In this document: positions 9,631 to 18,299 of the stretch, piece by piece
Numbering within the stretch: position 1 is the first letter of the stretch
Layout of the letters: each line of letters starts with the position of its first letter
Assembly (NCBI RefSeq): GCF_947488835.1
Contig: NZ_CANLBK010000001.1
Coordinates: 1,116,001 to 1,180,000, forward strand
DNA: 64,000 nt
Direction: 5' to 3'
DNA from: an uncultured Marinobacter sp.
Lineage (GTDB): Bacteria > Pseudomonadota > Gammaproteobacteria > Pseudomonadales > Oleiphilaceae
Position numbers and translations under genes: made by a program
The notes under the pieces: model-generated
What the model saw: only the letters and a program-made list of their open reading frames with translations
What the model was told of the DNA's origin: nothing
Databases searched by the model: none

Positions 9631-10530
9631 TCAAAACAGGTTAGTACCCATGTCGACCTGATGCGTGCGCAAGCGGTCAACGCCCGCACCGGTAAGATTT
9701 TGCAGATCGACGGTCATGTTAGTGGGCAAGTTAATGAACACACCTTTGCCAACATCGATCGTATTCAGACCATCAAGACTTTGCCATTCCATATTGTCAT
9801 CCCGCTGAAAGCCGATAAAGAAGCCATCAGTAAAACCAACAGTTCCGTCAGTCGCGCCTGTGTCTTCACCCACAATTACGGATCGGAGATTGGTCAACGG
9901 AGCGCAGTTAGCCAAGGCGCCATCTACGTTGCAGCCAGCCACCTGCCCCGGACTAGTGGGTGCAAGACCTATGTGCGTGGCGCGATTATTCGTTGCCACG
10001 CCACCTACGCCACTAAACAGCATAGCGTCGTACACTTGGCCGGAATCGCTGATTTTCATACCTATATCGCCGCTAAAGCTCGTGGTATGGGATGAAACAG
10101 ACCCACGGGCCTGCTCAAAGCCCATACGAAAGCCAGCCAACCCGGCGCCGTCTTCTGCCAGTTCGATATAAGGCTTACGGGCCTCGAAGGGAATGGCATC
10201 GCCTTCGTTATAGGTAACCCCATTAAATTGCTCACCATTAGTGCGAGCAATGTGGCCCAAGGCTACATGCTGGGCAGAAAAATCTGTACCGCCGTTAATC
10301 TCCCCAATCTGTACATCATCAATATTCACCCGCGTTTCCACATCCATATTCAGGCTCATGCGGGTATATTCATGGCTTGTGCCAGTTATATTCTCAACCT
10401 TCATAAACGCCTGCCCTGTTATATCTCCCATCGCGGATTCAGAAATGGGGTCCAGTTCAGCTTGGGCAACAGGCACAATACCTAGGCTTAAACTAAGGAG
10501 GGCGGCGCATCCATACGCGTGATATTCCAT
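9631..10530 (-). CDS. Secreted protein with N-terminal DITGQA motif, function unknown
   Basis: The 299-residue protein starts with a signal peptide (hydrophobic CAALLSLSLGIVPVAQA, cleavage before ELDPIS). The mature N-terminus reads LDPISESAMGDITGQAF. A short 'L..M..VTGQA'-type motif of this kind is seen in a loose group of exported proteins of Pseudomonas, Acinetobacter and Marinobacter annotated as DUF6160-like; this link is from memory. The rest is rich in Gly, Thr, Asn and Asp, as in beta-rich surface proteins. The ATG at 10530 is chosen over the frame opening at 10614 because of AGAGAGG upstream and the signal peptide. No neighbour suggests a function. Confidence 0.7.
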   Translation of the reverse strand: MEYHAYGCAALLSLSLGIVPVAQAELDPISESAMGDITGQAFMKVENITGTSHEYTRMSLNMDVETRVNIDDVQIGEINGGTDFSAQHVALGHIARTNGEQFNGVTYNEGDAIPFEARKPYIELAEDGAGLAGFRMGFEQARGSVSSHTTSFSGDIGMKISDSGQVYDAMLFSGVGGVATNNRATHIGLAPTSPGQVAGCNVDGALANCAPLTNLRSVIVGEDTGATDGTVGFTDGFFIGFQRDDNMEWQSLDGLNTIDVGKGVFINLPTNMTVDLQNLTGAGVDRLRTHQVDMGTNLF

Positions 10531-10805
10531 AAAAATGCCTCTCTTAATCTGGTTGTTCGCTGTCAGTCTTGATTTTTCAGTTGCAAGCAGACAGCCTATA
10601 CTTGCACTCTGCATCTTTATTAAGTTGCCGAAATGCCACTATATCGGAGGCCCCAAGGCCAATGAGGTGTGCTCAGTCACAAACCGGAATAACAATTCAT
10701 TACAATCCATCAATTTGCAGCAGCCGAAGGTGTCGTTTACGTGTACATACCCTGGCGTAATGCTATGATCAGCGAACAAACATTCAATAGCCCCCGGGCA
10801 CACCC

Positions 10806-11837
10806 ATGAACTCCCGCATTCTTATCTGCGATGATTCTGCACTCGCCAGAAAACAGATGGCCCGCGCCCTCCCGGCCGGGCTAGCCGACACCATCCTTTT
10901 TGCCAATAACGGCCTGGAAGCGCTAGATAAGCTACGCGCTGGCGAAGCCGACCTGATGTTTCTCGATCTGAACATGCCGGAGATGGACGGCTACCAGGTT
11001 CTGGAGCATGTTCTGGCCGAAGACCTCCCCATCATGACCATCGTAGTGTCTGGCGACATCCAGCCCGAAGCGCGGGACCGGGTCCGCAAGCTTGGTGCGA
11101 TCGATTTCATCAAGAAGCCCACAGATATGGGGGTTGTCCTCAGCCTGCTCGCCGAATACGGCTTTTACCGCCCAGGGGAGCTTGAAAGCACCGCACTGAG
11201 CGATGGCACACTCAGCCCCGACGATGCTTCCCACACCCCGGAAATTTCAGTCTCGCTCAACGATTACCTTCAGGAAATCGCCAACGTCGCCATGGGGCGC
11301 TCGTCAGACTTACTCGCCCGGCTTTTGCGAGTGTTTGTGAAACAGCCCATTCCAAAAGTGGCCTTTATTGCCAACTCCGAACTCCACATGGCCATTTCTG
11401 CGGCCCACGACAGCGACACCTATTCCGCGGTATGCCAAGGTTTCACCGGTGCGGGAATTGCCGGCGAGGCCTTGCTGCTGTTTGCGGATGCCAGCTTTCG
11501 GGAAATGGCTGAACTGCTTCACTACGAAAACTTTGAGGGTGCATCCGTAAACGTGGAAGTGCTGATGGATATGTCGAGCATTCTGTTCGGCGCTTTTCTC
11601 AAAGGCATGGGCGACCAACTGGATCTCGAACTCGGCCTCAGCCACCCCAGCGTGCTCGGCCAACACAGGCAGATCACAGATCTACTTGAACACCAGAACT
11701 CCCGGGAGGAACAACTCCTGTGCATCGAGATCAGCTACACCCTGGAAGACAGAAATATTCAGTGCGACATGCTGGTGCTGCTCACGGAAGACTCAGTGCC
11801 CTTCCTTGAACAACGCCTCCAATACCTGACGGACTAA
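10806..11837 (+). CDS. Response regulator with CheC-like phosphatase domain
   Basis: The protein has 343 residues. Residues 1-120 are a receiver domain with the acidic pocket (CDDSA), the phospho-acceptor in LMFLDLNMPEMDG and the conserved lysine in FIKKPTD. After a linker, residues about 145-340 resemble CheC/CheX-type domains (EIANVAMGRSSDLLARLL, then VLMDMSSILFGAFLKGMGDQLD). CheC domains dephosphorylate CheY-P or bind other chemotaxis proteins. The stop is three bases from the next start, so it is very probably co-translated with the diguanylate cyclase downstream and may control it. Confidence 0.85.
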   Translation: MNSRILICDDSALARKQMARALPAGLADTILFANNGLEALDKLRAGEADLMFLDLNMPEMDGYQVLEHVLAEDLPIMTIVVSGDIQPEARDRVRKLGAIDFIKKPTDMGVVLSLLAEYGFYRPGELESTALSDGTLSPDDASHTPEISVSLNDYLQEIANVAMGRSSDLLARLLRVFVKQPIPKVAFIANSELHMAISAAHDSDTYSAVCQGFTGAGIAGEALLLFADASFREMAELLHYENFEGASVNVEVLMDMSSILFGAFLKGMGDQLDLELGLSHPSVLGQHRQITDLLEHQNSREEQLLCIEISYTLEDRNIQCDMLVLLTEDSVPFLEQRLQYLTD

Positions 11838-11840
11838 ACC

Positions 11841-12815
11841 ATGGCCATAAACGAACTTGAAGCCCAATCCTTCCACTGGCTGGTGGATATGCTCGAATCC
11901 GTTGAAGTTGGCCTGGTGGTGTTGGATTTGGACTTCCGGGTGCAAGCCTGGAACGGCTTCATGGAAAACCACAGCGGTATTACCGCCAGTAAAACCCGTA
12001 ACCAGGTGATTTTTGAGCTGTTCCCCAACATTCCGGAAGCCTGGCTGAGGCGCAAGGTGGATGCCGTCACATTGCTTAATACACGAGCGTTCACGTCTTG
12101 GGAGCAACGGCCCTACCTGTTCCAGTTCCGCAATACGCGCCCCATTACTGGAACGGATGATTATATGTTCCAGAATCTCACCATCAGCCCGCTTTCAGGC
12201 AGTACCGGGCAGGTGGAGAAAATATGCATCATGGTGTACGACGTAACCGATATAGCCACCGCCAAACGGGCTCTGGAACAAGCCAATGAGCTGCTCGCCA
12301 AACTCAGCATGACCGACCGTTTGACCGGCCTGTTGAACCGGGGAACCTGGGAGAACCTGGTGGATGCAGAGTTTGAACGCTTCCGCCGCTATGGCCACAC
12401 AACCAGCCTTGTGATGTTTGATATCGACTTCTTTAAAAAAGTAAACGATGCCCATGGCCACCTTGCCGGAGATGAAGTAATCAAACACACAGCAACAACG
12501 GCGAAAGACAGTTTGCGATCATCCGACAGCATTGGCCGCTACGGTGGCGAAGAATTTGGAATTATATTGCCGGAAACCGATGCCGAAGGGGCCCGTGTTA
12601 TATGTGAGCGAATACGGGACAGCATCGAAAAAAGCATTGTACAAACCAGTGTAGCCCCCATCCAATACACAGTAAGCGTGGGGATTTCACAATTAAGTGG
12701 CAAGCCTGAAAACCATATGTCCTGGATGCAGCAGGCCGATGAAGCTCTATATGCAGCAAAGAAGGCTGGCAGGAACCGCGTTATTGTTCACCAAAGCCCT
12801 GATCTGCCCGATTAG
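11841..12815 (+). CDS. PAS-GGDEF diguanylate cyclase
   Basis: The enzyme makes cyclic di-GMP from two GTP. In the 324 residues, a PAS sensor lies at about 10-140 (VEVGLVVLDLDFRVQAWN...SGITASKT), a short coiled linker follows (AKRALEQANELLAKLSMTD), and then the GGDEF domain. The active-site GGEEF is intact (RYGGEEFGIILPE). The inhibitory I-site RxxD is present as RSSD five residues before it, so product inhibition is expected. It is coupled to the receiver-CheC gene upstream, and a bidirectional-looking terminator follows. Confidence 0.94.
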   Translation: MAINELEAQSFHWLVDMLESVEVGLVVLDLDFRVQAWNGFMENHSGITASKTRNQVIFELFPNIPEAWLRRKVDAVTLLNTRAFTSWEQRPYLFQFRNTRPITGTDDYMFQNLTISPLSGSTGQVEKICIMVYDVTDIATAKRALEQANELLAKLSMTDRLTGLLNRGTWENLVDAEFERFRRYGHTTSLVMFDIDFFKKVNDAHGHLAGDEVIKHTATTAKDSLRSSDSIGRYGGEEFGIILPETDAEGARVICERIRDSIEKSIVQTSVAPIQYTVSVGISQLSGKPENHMSWMQQADEALYAAKKAGRNRVIVHQSPDLPD

Positions 12816-12842
12816 AATAAACCGTAAAACAAATATTAGTAC

Positions 12843-12883
12843 AAAAAAGGGGCCGGATGAATAGATCATCCGGCCCCTTTTTT
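12843..12883. terminator. Bidirectional terminator between convergent genes
   Basis: A perfect 12-base stem (GGGGCCGGATGA / TCATCCGGCCCC) is flanked by six A and six T residues, so it can stop transcription of the cyclase on the plus strand and of mvaT on the minus strand. Confidence 0.93.
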
Positions 12884-12898
12884 CACATCTCTGGCTAA

Positions 12899-13267
12899 TC
12901 AGTCTTTCTGCCAGCTCTGTACTGTTTCTTTGCCGTGGGTTTTACGCCACTCGTTCAGCGTTTTGTGATTGCCACCGCGAGTCTTGACCACTTCACCCGT
13001 GTGCGGGTTAGTATAGGTTTTCATGGGGCGCTTGGCGCGGGTGCCAGTGCTGCCTTGTGCTTTTTCTGTCGCGATAGAAGGATCGATGGCGGCCAAAATA
13101 CGAAGCACGTGCTTCGGCGACTTGTCATACTCTTCCATCAATTCCCGAATACTGCTTTCAAAGGCCAGTTCGCGCTTCAGGGACTGATCCTGTTCCAGCT
13201 GGTTAATCTCGTTTGCGAGCTGTTCCATTAGCTGCTTTTTCTGGTAATAATCGTTAATCTTTGCCAT
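12899..13267 (-). CDS. mvaT: MvaT-type H-NS family xenogeneic silencer
   Basis: This 122-residue protein has an N-terminal coiled-coil oligomerisation region (KKQLMEQLANEINQLEQDQ) and a C-terminal DNA-binding region. The latter carries YTNPHTGEVVKTRGGNHKTL, which contains the MvaT-family RGGN/KGGN pincer for AT-rich minor grooves. Such proteins silence horizontally acquired AT-rich DNA. The AT-rich part of the polysaccharide locus nearby is the kind of target they bind, but no binding is shown here. The symbol is given for the family; mvaT and mvaU cannot be separated by eye. Confidence 0.88.
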   Translation of the reverse strand: MAKINDYYQKKQLMEQLANEINQLEQDQSLKRELAFESSIRELMEEYDKSPKHVLRILAAIDPSIATEKAQGSTGTRAKRPMKTYTNPHTGEVVKTRGGNHKTLNEWRKTHGKETVQSWQKD

Positions 13268-13439
13268 GGAAATAAAACCTTATAGTTTCTGTGGACTCTG
13301 GAAATCAAACCTCGCTAAAGCAAACACAATGCTCGCGGCTTGCCAAAAGACACAGGAATAATAATTCATAGGGTTATATATGGCAAAGACTAATAATTAA
13401 AAAGCCTTTAATAACTCATAACATAGGTTTAATTTACTA

Positions 13440-14846
13440 TTAGTTTGGTATCAAAACACCCGAATACCCCAGGCTCTCAAGGCGCTGTTTGAATGCCTGC
13501 TTGGCATAAGCATCTCCGTGCACAATTCGAATCTCGGCCGGCTTTTCGGGAATGCCTTCAATAAAGCGAACTAAATCCGATTGGCCAGCGTGTGCAGAGT
13601 AGCCGCCCACCTGGTGCACACTTGCCCGAATATCAAATCGCTCCCCATCTAACTCTACCCATCCACCACGGGGCCCATAAGCAAGAATATCCCGCCCGGG
13701 CGTACCTGCGGCCTGATAGCCCACAAACAACACATCATTTCTGGCTTCCCCAAGCATGGCTTTCAGATAATTAACCACCCTGCCACCGGCACACATGCCG
13801 GAACCGGCCAGCACCACACAGGGGCGATGGGAGCGAGCAAGGTAGTCCACTGCGTTGAGGTGATTATCATGGGAGTTAATCACCGTTAATTGCTCAAAAG
13901 AGAGCGGATGCCGCCCCTGCCGAACCAGTTCAGCCGCCTCTCCATTCCAGAAGGGCTTTAACTGGCGGTAGATACTTGTGAACTCAGCCGCCAAAGGCGA
14001 ATCCACCACAATTTCCAGATCGCTCCAGGCCAAGCCATCGGTTACACAGTCGCTTCCAAACTCGTGAATCAGGCCCTCAATCTCGTACAGCAATTCTTGG
14101 GTGCGGCCAATGCTGAACGCCGGAATCAATACCGTGCCGCCATCCGCCAGTGCCCGCTCCAGAATAGCCTTCAGGCGATAACGCCGAGTTTCCCGGCTTT
14201 CGTGATCCTTATCACCGTAGGTACTTTCAATCACCAGGCGATCTGCCCGTTCCGGTGAGGCAGGCTCCTGCAGCAAAGGTGCATGGGGCGCGCCCAAGTC
14301 GCCACTGAATACAATCCGCTCATGCTTGTGACCAGACACTGCATCGCATTCAACATAGGCAGAGCCCAGAATATGCCCGGCACGTTGCAAACGTACCGAC
14401 AGCGAAGCCCCAGATTCTGCAAACACCTCATGCCATTGCCCATAGGGTACAGGCACCAACCGGGAACGAATCAAACCGAGCACTCGCTCAATTAGCTGCT
14501 TGTCTCGGGTGAAACCAATCTTTAACGCATCTTCCAGAATTTCCGGAAGCATGATGGCAGAGGGCTCGGAACAAATAATCGGCCCCTCGAACCCGGCCGC
14601 CAATAAATATGGAATGCGGCCCACGTGGTCTATGTGCACATGGGTGACAACCAGGGCGCGGATGTGGTCTATGGGGAAATCAACGGAGAGATTGGAGGCC
14701 GACGCGCCGTCGCCCTTCTCAGCACCCTGAAACAGGCCGCAGTCGATCAAAATACCGGCTGGAGGGGCTTGTTCAGAGTGCAGAGTAAGTTCGTGGCAGG
14801 AGCCAGTGACGCCAGAGGTGGCGCCGTGGTGGGATATTTCAATCAT
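13440..14846 (-). CDS. Metallo-beta-lactamase-fold RNA nuclease-like protein (CPSF/Int9 type)
   Basis: The 468-residue protein has the metal-binding HVHIDH motif near residue 73, SGDLG and the beta-CASP region (LIPAFSIGRTQELLYEI; then SGMCAGGRVVNYLK), and ends in the RNA-metabolising MBL C-terminal motif (VHQVGGYSAHAGQSDLVRFI, followed by VHGD). Bacterial members are thought to be endo- or exoribonucleases. An in-frame TTG at 14855 exists, but ATG at 14846 has AAGGA nine bases upstream. It is transcribed in the same direction as the polysaccharide locus but separated from it by two copies of the GC-rich repeat. Confidence 0.88.
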   Translation of the reverse strand: MIEISHHGATSGVTGSCHELTLHSEQAPPAGILIDCGLFQGAEKGDGASASNLSVDFPIDHIRALVVTHVHIDHVGRIPYLLAAGFEGPIICSEPSAIMLPEILEDALKIGFTRDKQLIERVLGLIRSRLVPVPYGQWHEVFAESGASLSVRLQRAGHILGSAYVECDAVSGHKHERIVFSGDLGAPHAPLLQEPASPERADRLVIESTYGDKDHESRETRRYRLKAILERALADGGTVLIPAFSIGRTQELLYEIEGLIHEFGSDCVTDGLAWSDLEIVVDSPLAAEFTSIYRQLKPFWNGEAAELVRQGRHPLSFEQLTVINSHDNHLNAVDYLARSHRPCVVLAGSGMCAGGRVVNYLKAMLGEARNDVLFVGYQAAGTPGRDILAYGPRGGWVELDGERFDIRASVHQVGGYSAHAGQSDLVRFIEGIPEKPAEIRIVHGDAYAKQAFKQRLESLGYSGVLIPN

Positions 14847-14871
14847 GGTCAACAATCCTTGTTGTATGTAT

Positions 14872-14911
14872 CTCCCCTCTCCCCAACCCCTCTCCCGCTA
14901 GGGGCGAGGGG
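14872..14911 (+). repeat. GC-rich dispersed palindromic repeat, copy B
   Basis: CCCCTCTCCCC-AA-CCCCTCTCCCGC-TAGGGGCGAGGGG architecture, in the same orientation as copy E at 56569. It lies between the MBL gene and the end of the polysaccharide locus. Confidence 0.85.
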
Positions 14912-14945
14912 CTTTAACTGCATTGTCTTCAGGCTTTGGAGTTTT

Positions 14946-14987
14946 CTCCCCTCTCCCCCCGCGGGAGAGGGGCCGGGGGAGAGGGGG
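14946..14987 (-). repeat. GC-rich dispersed palindromic repeat, copy C
   Basis: This copy is inverted relative to copy B, 34 bases away, so the pair can form a large hairpin. It ends 9 bases after the WbpM-like stop codon and may serve as the 3' end of the polysaccharide operon. Confidence 0.85.
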
Positions 14988-14996
14988 CCTCTCTAA

Positions 14997-16937
14997 TCAA
15001 ACCGGCAAGCGGTGAATCTTCCTTTCGGTTTCCTCATCAAACTTTGCATGCTCGCTGCCATTACACCAAACCAAATCCGCCACACCCCCATTGGGCGTAT
15101 AACCCGTGGGCGCACTTTTGAGCGTATCAATAATCAAGCAGCAATCGAAATCCTGACTGGCACGGGCCAGTTGTTTGAGTACCGCATCCAGCTCCTCCCA
15201 AACCATAGAAACCTCTCGGGCCATCATAATGCGCGGGTGGGAGGTACCCTGAGGGTCGTCGCCAATCAGCAACTCCTCGAAAAGCTTTTCACCAGGCCGC
15301 AGCCCCGAAAAGACAACCTCTATATCTCCCTCAGGCTGCTCCGGCGTTTTCTCCACAAGCCCCATCAGGTTAATCATCTTGCGGGCCAAATCGGCAATCT
15401 TCACCGGCTCGCCCATATCCAGAACAAACACCTCACCGCCACGGCCCATACTGCCCGCCTGTAGTACCAACTGGCTGGCCTCAGGGATGGTCATGAAGTA
15501 GCGGATGATGTCCTTGTGGGTAACCGTAATAGGCCCGCCGTCGCGAATCTGGTCGCGGAACAGCGGCACCACCGAACCGGACGACCCCAGCACATTGCCA
15601 AACCGAACCATGGAGAAAATCGTTTTACTCTGGCGCTGCGCCAAGCCTTGCAGCACCAACTCCGCCATGCGCTTGCTCGCGCCCATTACATTCGTCGGGC
15701 GAACGGCCTTGTCGGTGGAAATCAGAACAAAGCGCTCAACCCCTGCAGTAATGGCGGCTTCTGCAGCGTGCAAGGTGCCGAACACGTTGTTCTGCACACC
15801 TTCAATCACATTGTGCTCAACCAAGGGCACATGCTTGTAGGCGGCTGCGTGGTAAACCGTTTGAATGCCAAAACTACGCATCACCGTTTCACAGCGGCGG
15901 CGGTGGACGACACTGCCCAGCAGAGGGTGAATCTCCACATTCAACCCATCAATTCGGTTGATGGCCTGCAGCTCACGCTCAATGGCATACAAGGAAAATT
16001 CGGATTGCTCAAACAGCACCAGAACCCGGGGTCGATGATGAATAATTTGACGGCACAGCTCGGAACCAATGGAGCCGCCAGCCCCGGTTACCATCACCGC
16101 TTTGCCATACAAACTGGCTGCTACCTGGGCATTATCCGGGCGCACTGGATCCCGGCCTAACAGGTCTTCGAGTTCAAGATCGCGGATGTCGTTAATTCGA
16201 GCCTGGCCGGCTACCAGCTCGCTCATGGAGGGCACGGTTTGAACCGGCAGCTTCAATGTCTCCAGCTGATTAAGGAGCTTGCGGCGGTCAATCTTCTCAT
16301 CCGCATCCAATGCCAGAAGCAAACGTTTTACGCCATGCCCTCGCACCGCCTGTTCCAGATGGCTCAGAGCAAACACGGGTAAACCTGCGATCAGAGCCTT
16401 GTGATTGGCTGGTATCAAGCCGATGAACGCCACCGGGTGATACTCGGTACCCTGCTGCAGTGCTTTGGCCAACTGAGCGCCGGTTTCCCCTGCCCCCACA
16501 ATGGCCACACACTCCTTGCCACGGCTGGTGGTGTGATGCACCAGCATGCGCACACTCATGCGGCTGCCGCCTACAAAAATAAAGGCCAAGGCCGCGTAAA
16601 TCACGGGAACAGAGCGGGGGATCTGAACTTGCAGGCTGTAACCGAGGATGATCAACAACAGGGCCGAAATCCCGACACCGGTAATGATGGTGAGGAAAGC
16701 CCGATCACTCATATAACGGACAACGGCGCGGTACAGGCCGAGACGAACGAAAACGCCTAAGGTAAAGACCACCGTAAGGGCTGTGATCAGAAGCTGCCCC
16801 TTAGTCGGTAGCCAAAAGGTCTGCTCCAAACGCAAGGCAAAGGATGCCCAAAGAGCAAACGAGAGCGCGACAGCATCTACCGACAGGGAAACAAGACGCT
16901 TTTGTATACGGGGCAATCCCAGGAACTGCGTAAACAT
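14997..16937 (-). CDS. wbpM: Membrane-anchored UDP-GlcNAc 4,6-dehydratase (WbpM/CapD-like)
   Basis: The enzyme converts UDP-GlcNAc to the 4-keto-6-deoxy sugar, the first step to UDP-QuiNAc or UDP-FucNAc. The 646 residues include four hydrophobic N-terminal segments, a first Rossmann domain (VAIVGAGETGAQLAKAL near 145) and a C-terminal short-chain dehydrogenase domain (MVTGAGGSIGSELC near 282, LISTDKAVRPTNVMGASKR). Met replaces the usual catalytic Tyr, as in WbpM. Length (WbpM about 665) and gene position at the end of the locus both match P. aeruginosa O-antigen clusters. Start codon follows GAGGG inside nagB; only one base separates the genes. Confidence 0.92.
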   Translation of the reverse strand: MFTQFLGLPRIQKRLVSLSVDAVALSFALWASFALRLEQTFWLPTKGQLLITALTVVFTLGVFVRLGLYRAVVRYMSDRAFLTIITGVGISALLLIILGYSLQVQIPRSVPVIYAALAFIFVGGSRMSVRMLVHHTTSRGKECVAIVGAGETGAQLAKALQQGTEYHPVAFIGLIPANHKALIAGLPVFALSHLEQAVRGHGVKRLLLALDADEKIDRRKLLNQLETLKLPVQTVPSMSELVAGQARINDIRDLELEDLLGRDPVRPDNAQVAASLYGKAVMVTGAGGSIGSELCRQIIHHRPRVLVLFEQSEFSLYAIERELQAINRIDGLNVEIHPLLGSVVHRRRCETVMRSFGIQTVYHAAAYKHVPLVEHNVIEGVQNNVFGTLHAAEAAITAGVERFVLISTDKAVRPTNVMGASKRMAELVLQGLAQRQSKTIFSMVRFGNVLGSSGSVVPLFRDQIRDGGPITVTHKDIIRYFMTIPEASQLVLQAGSMGRGGEVFVLDMGEPVKIADLARKMINLMGLVEKTPEQPEGDIEVVFSGLRPGEKLFEELLIGDDPQGTSHPRIMMAREVSMVWEELDAVLKQLARASQDFDCCLIIDTLKSAPTGYTPNGGVADLVWCNGSEHAKFDEETERKIHRLPV

Positions 16938-16938
16938 A

Positions 16939-17727
16939 TTAAGTGTAATCCCTCATCTGTCGAACTCCTTCCCTCATCCCCATAGTCTCACTAAACATCT
17001 GCTGAGGAAGTAAAGAGGCAGCGTCGCAATCCAGTACTATTGTGACATCAGAGTGTTGCTTCAACGCCGATGCCGGCAAAGCCTCATCCACAGTACTGTG
17101 GAACAAATCCGCCATAATGGCTGCTTTTTTCATGCCCGTCGCCAACAGAACAATCTCCTTGGCCTCCAGAATATCCTGAATACCCATAGTGATTGCGCGG
17201 GTGGGCACTTCCTTCTTATCGACAAAAAAGCGACCGTTGTCCAGTCGAGTTTGCTCGGACAGCTCAATTACATGGGTTCGGCTGGAGAAACAGGTATGGG
17301 GTTCATTGAAACCAATATGGCCATTGGAGCCAATGCCCAACAGTTGTAAATCCAACCCGCCTGCTCCCCGGATTGCCTCAGAGTAGGCGTGGCAAGCCTT
17401 CTCAACATCCATCGCCATGCCGTCTGGAAGATTTATTTTCTCTTCCGGGATGCTTAGCTTGTTGAATAAATGCTGATGCATGTAATAGCGGTAGCTCTGA
17501 GCATGCTCCCCACCCAGACCAATATACTCGTCCAGATTAAAGGTGGTGAGCTGGGACAGATCTACAGGTTCGCGCTGTAAACACTCTAACAAGCGGTGAT
17601 ACACGGGCTCCATAGTGCTGCCGGTTGCCAAGCCCAGGTTGGTGCAGGGGTTGGCTTGAATCCGGGCTAGGAGGCGCTGGGCGGTGTAGTGGGATGCTTC
17701 TTGGGTGGTGTTGAAGATTTTGTACAT
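16939..17727 (-). CDS. nagB: Glucosamine-6-phosphate deaminase
   Basis: NagB interconverts glucosamine-6-phosphate and fructose-6-phosphate plus ammonia. The 262 residues (E. coli 266) carry GLATGSTMEPVY, TFNLDEYIGL with the catalytic Asp, and GIGSNGHIGFNEP with the catalytic His. The location is odd: it sits in the polysaccharide operon, 11 bases from the initiating transferase and one base from wbpM, with no nagA or nagE nearby. It may run in the synthetic direction to feed the amino-sugar pathways, or recycle hexosamines. Confidence 0.93.
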   Translation of the reverse strand: MYKIFNTTQEASHYTAQRLLARIQANPCTNLGLATGSTMEPVYHRLLECLQREPVDLSQLTTFNLDEYIGLGGEHAQSYRYYMHQHLFNKLSIPEEKINLPDGMAMDVEKACHAYSEAIRGAGGLDLQLLGIGSNGHIGFNEPHTCFSSRTHVIELSEQTRLDNGRFFVDKKEVPTRAITMGIQDILEAKEIVLLATGMKKAAIMADLFHSTVDEALPASALKQHSDVTIVLDCDAASLLPQQMFSETMGMREGVRQMRDYT

Positions 17728-17737
17728 GATTGGCGGC

Positions 17738-18295
17738 TCAATCTTTGCCTGGCACCCGGTCGCCAGCTCCTTTGCCTGAAACGGTCATGAGGATGTATTT
17801 AAAGTAGGCAGCCAAGCTCAAACTAGCCAACATCTTGGCATCCGTTTCTGCTAGCAGCTTTGGCGTAGACATATCAATATCGTTTACCTGCGCCAAACCA
17901 GTTATACCCGGGCGAGCCTTTAGCACACCGCGCTCTTCGCGCTCTGCAATTAACTCTTCCTGATTAAACAGACAGGGGCGCGGGCCCACCAAACTCATCT
18001 CCCCTTTTAATACATTCCATAGTTGGGGCAATTCATCCAGCTTGGTTTTCCGAAGAAAATGACCAAACTTGGTGATGGACGAACTGCTTGCCAGGTGACT
18101 GGCTACGGAAGCAGTGTCTACGGACATAGTGCGGAACTTTACCAGCGTGAATGGCTTTTTATTCCGCCCAACTCGTTGTTGCTTGAACACCGGAGAACCT
18201 GTGTCGAACAAACCAATTACGTAGAGCACAAGCAGCGCCGGAAAACCAAACACCAATCCCAACAACGAAAATATAAAATCCAATAAACGAATCAC
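17738..18295 (-). CDS. Initiating sugar-1-phosphate transferase (small monotopic PglC/WreU type)
   Basis: It transfers a sugar phosphate from a nucleotide sugar to undecaprenyl phosphate and so starts repeat-unit assembly. At 185 residues it is the minimal catalytic form: one N-terminal hydrophobic re-entrant helix ([25 protein letters not shown], in two halves), then [19 protein letters not shown], the catalytic Asp-Glu in [22 protein letters not shown], and [11 protein letters not shown]. Next to a 4-keto-sugar reductase and a WbpM-like dehydratase, its donor is probably UDP-QuiNAc, as for WreU in Rhizobium; this is inference. Confidence 0.9.
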   Translation of the reverse strand: MIRLLDFIFSLLGLVFGFPALLVLYVIGLFDTGSPVFKQQRVGRNKKPFTLVKFRTMSVDTASVASHLASSSSITKFGHFLRKTKLDELPQLWNVLKGEMSLVGPRPCLFNQEELIAEREERGVLKARPGITGLAQVNDIDMSTPKLLAETDAKMLASLSLAAYFKYILMTVSGKGAGDRVPGKD

Positions 18296-18299
18296 AGCT

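Noticed and set aside
13964-13971. GGCGGTAG on the plus strand within the MBL gene
   Set aside because: Only eight bases match ops, the strand is antisense to the gene, and no surface-polysaccharide operon follows in that direction.
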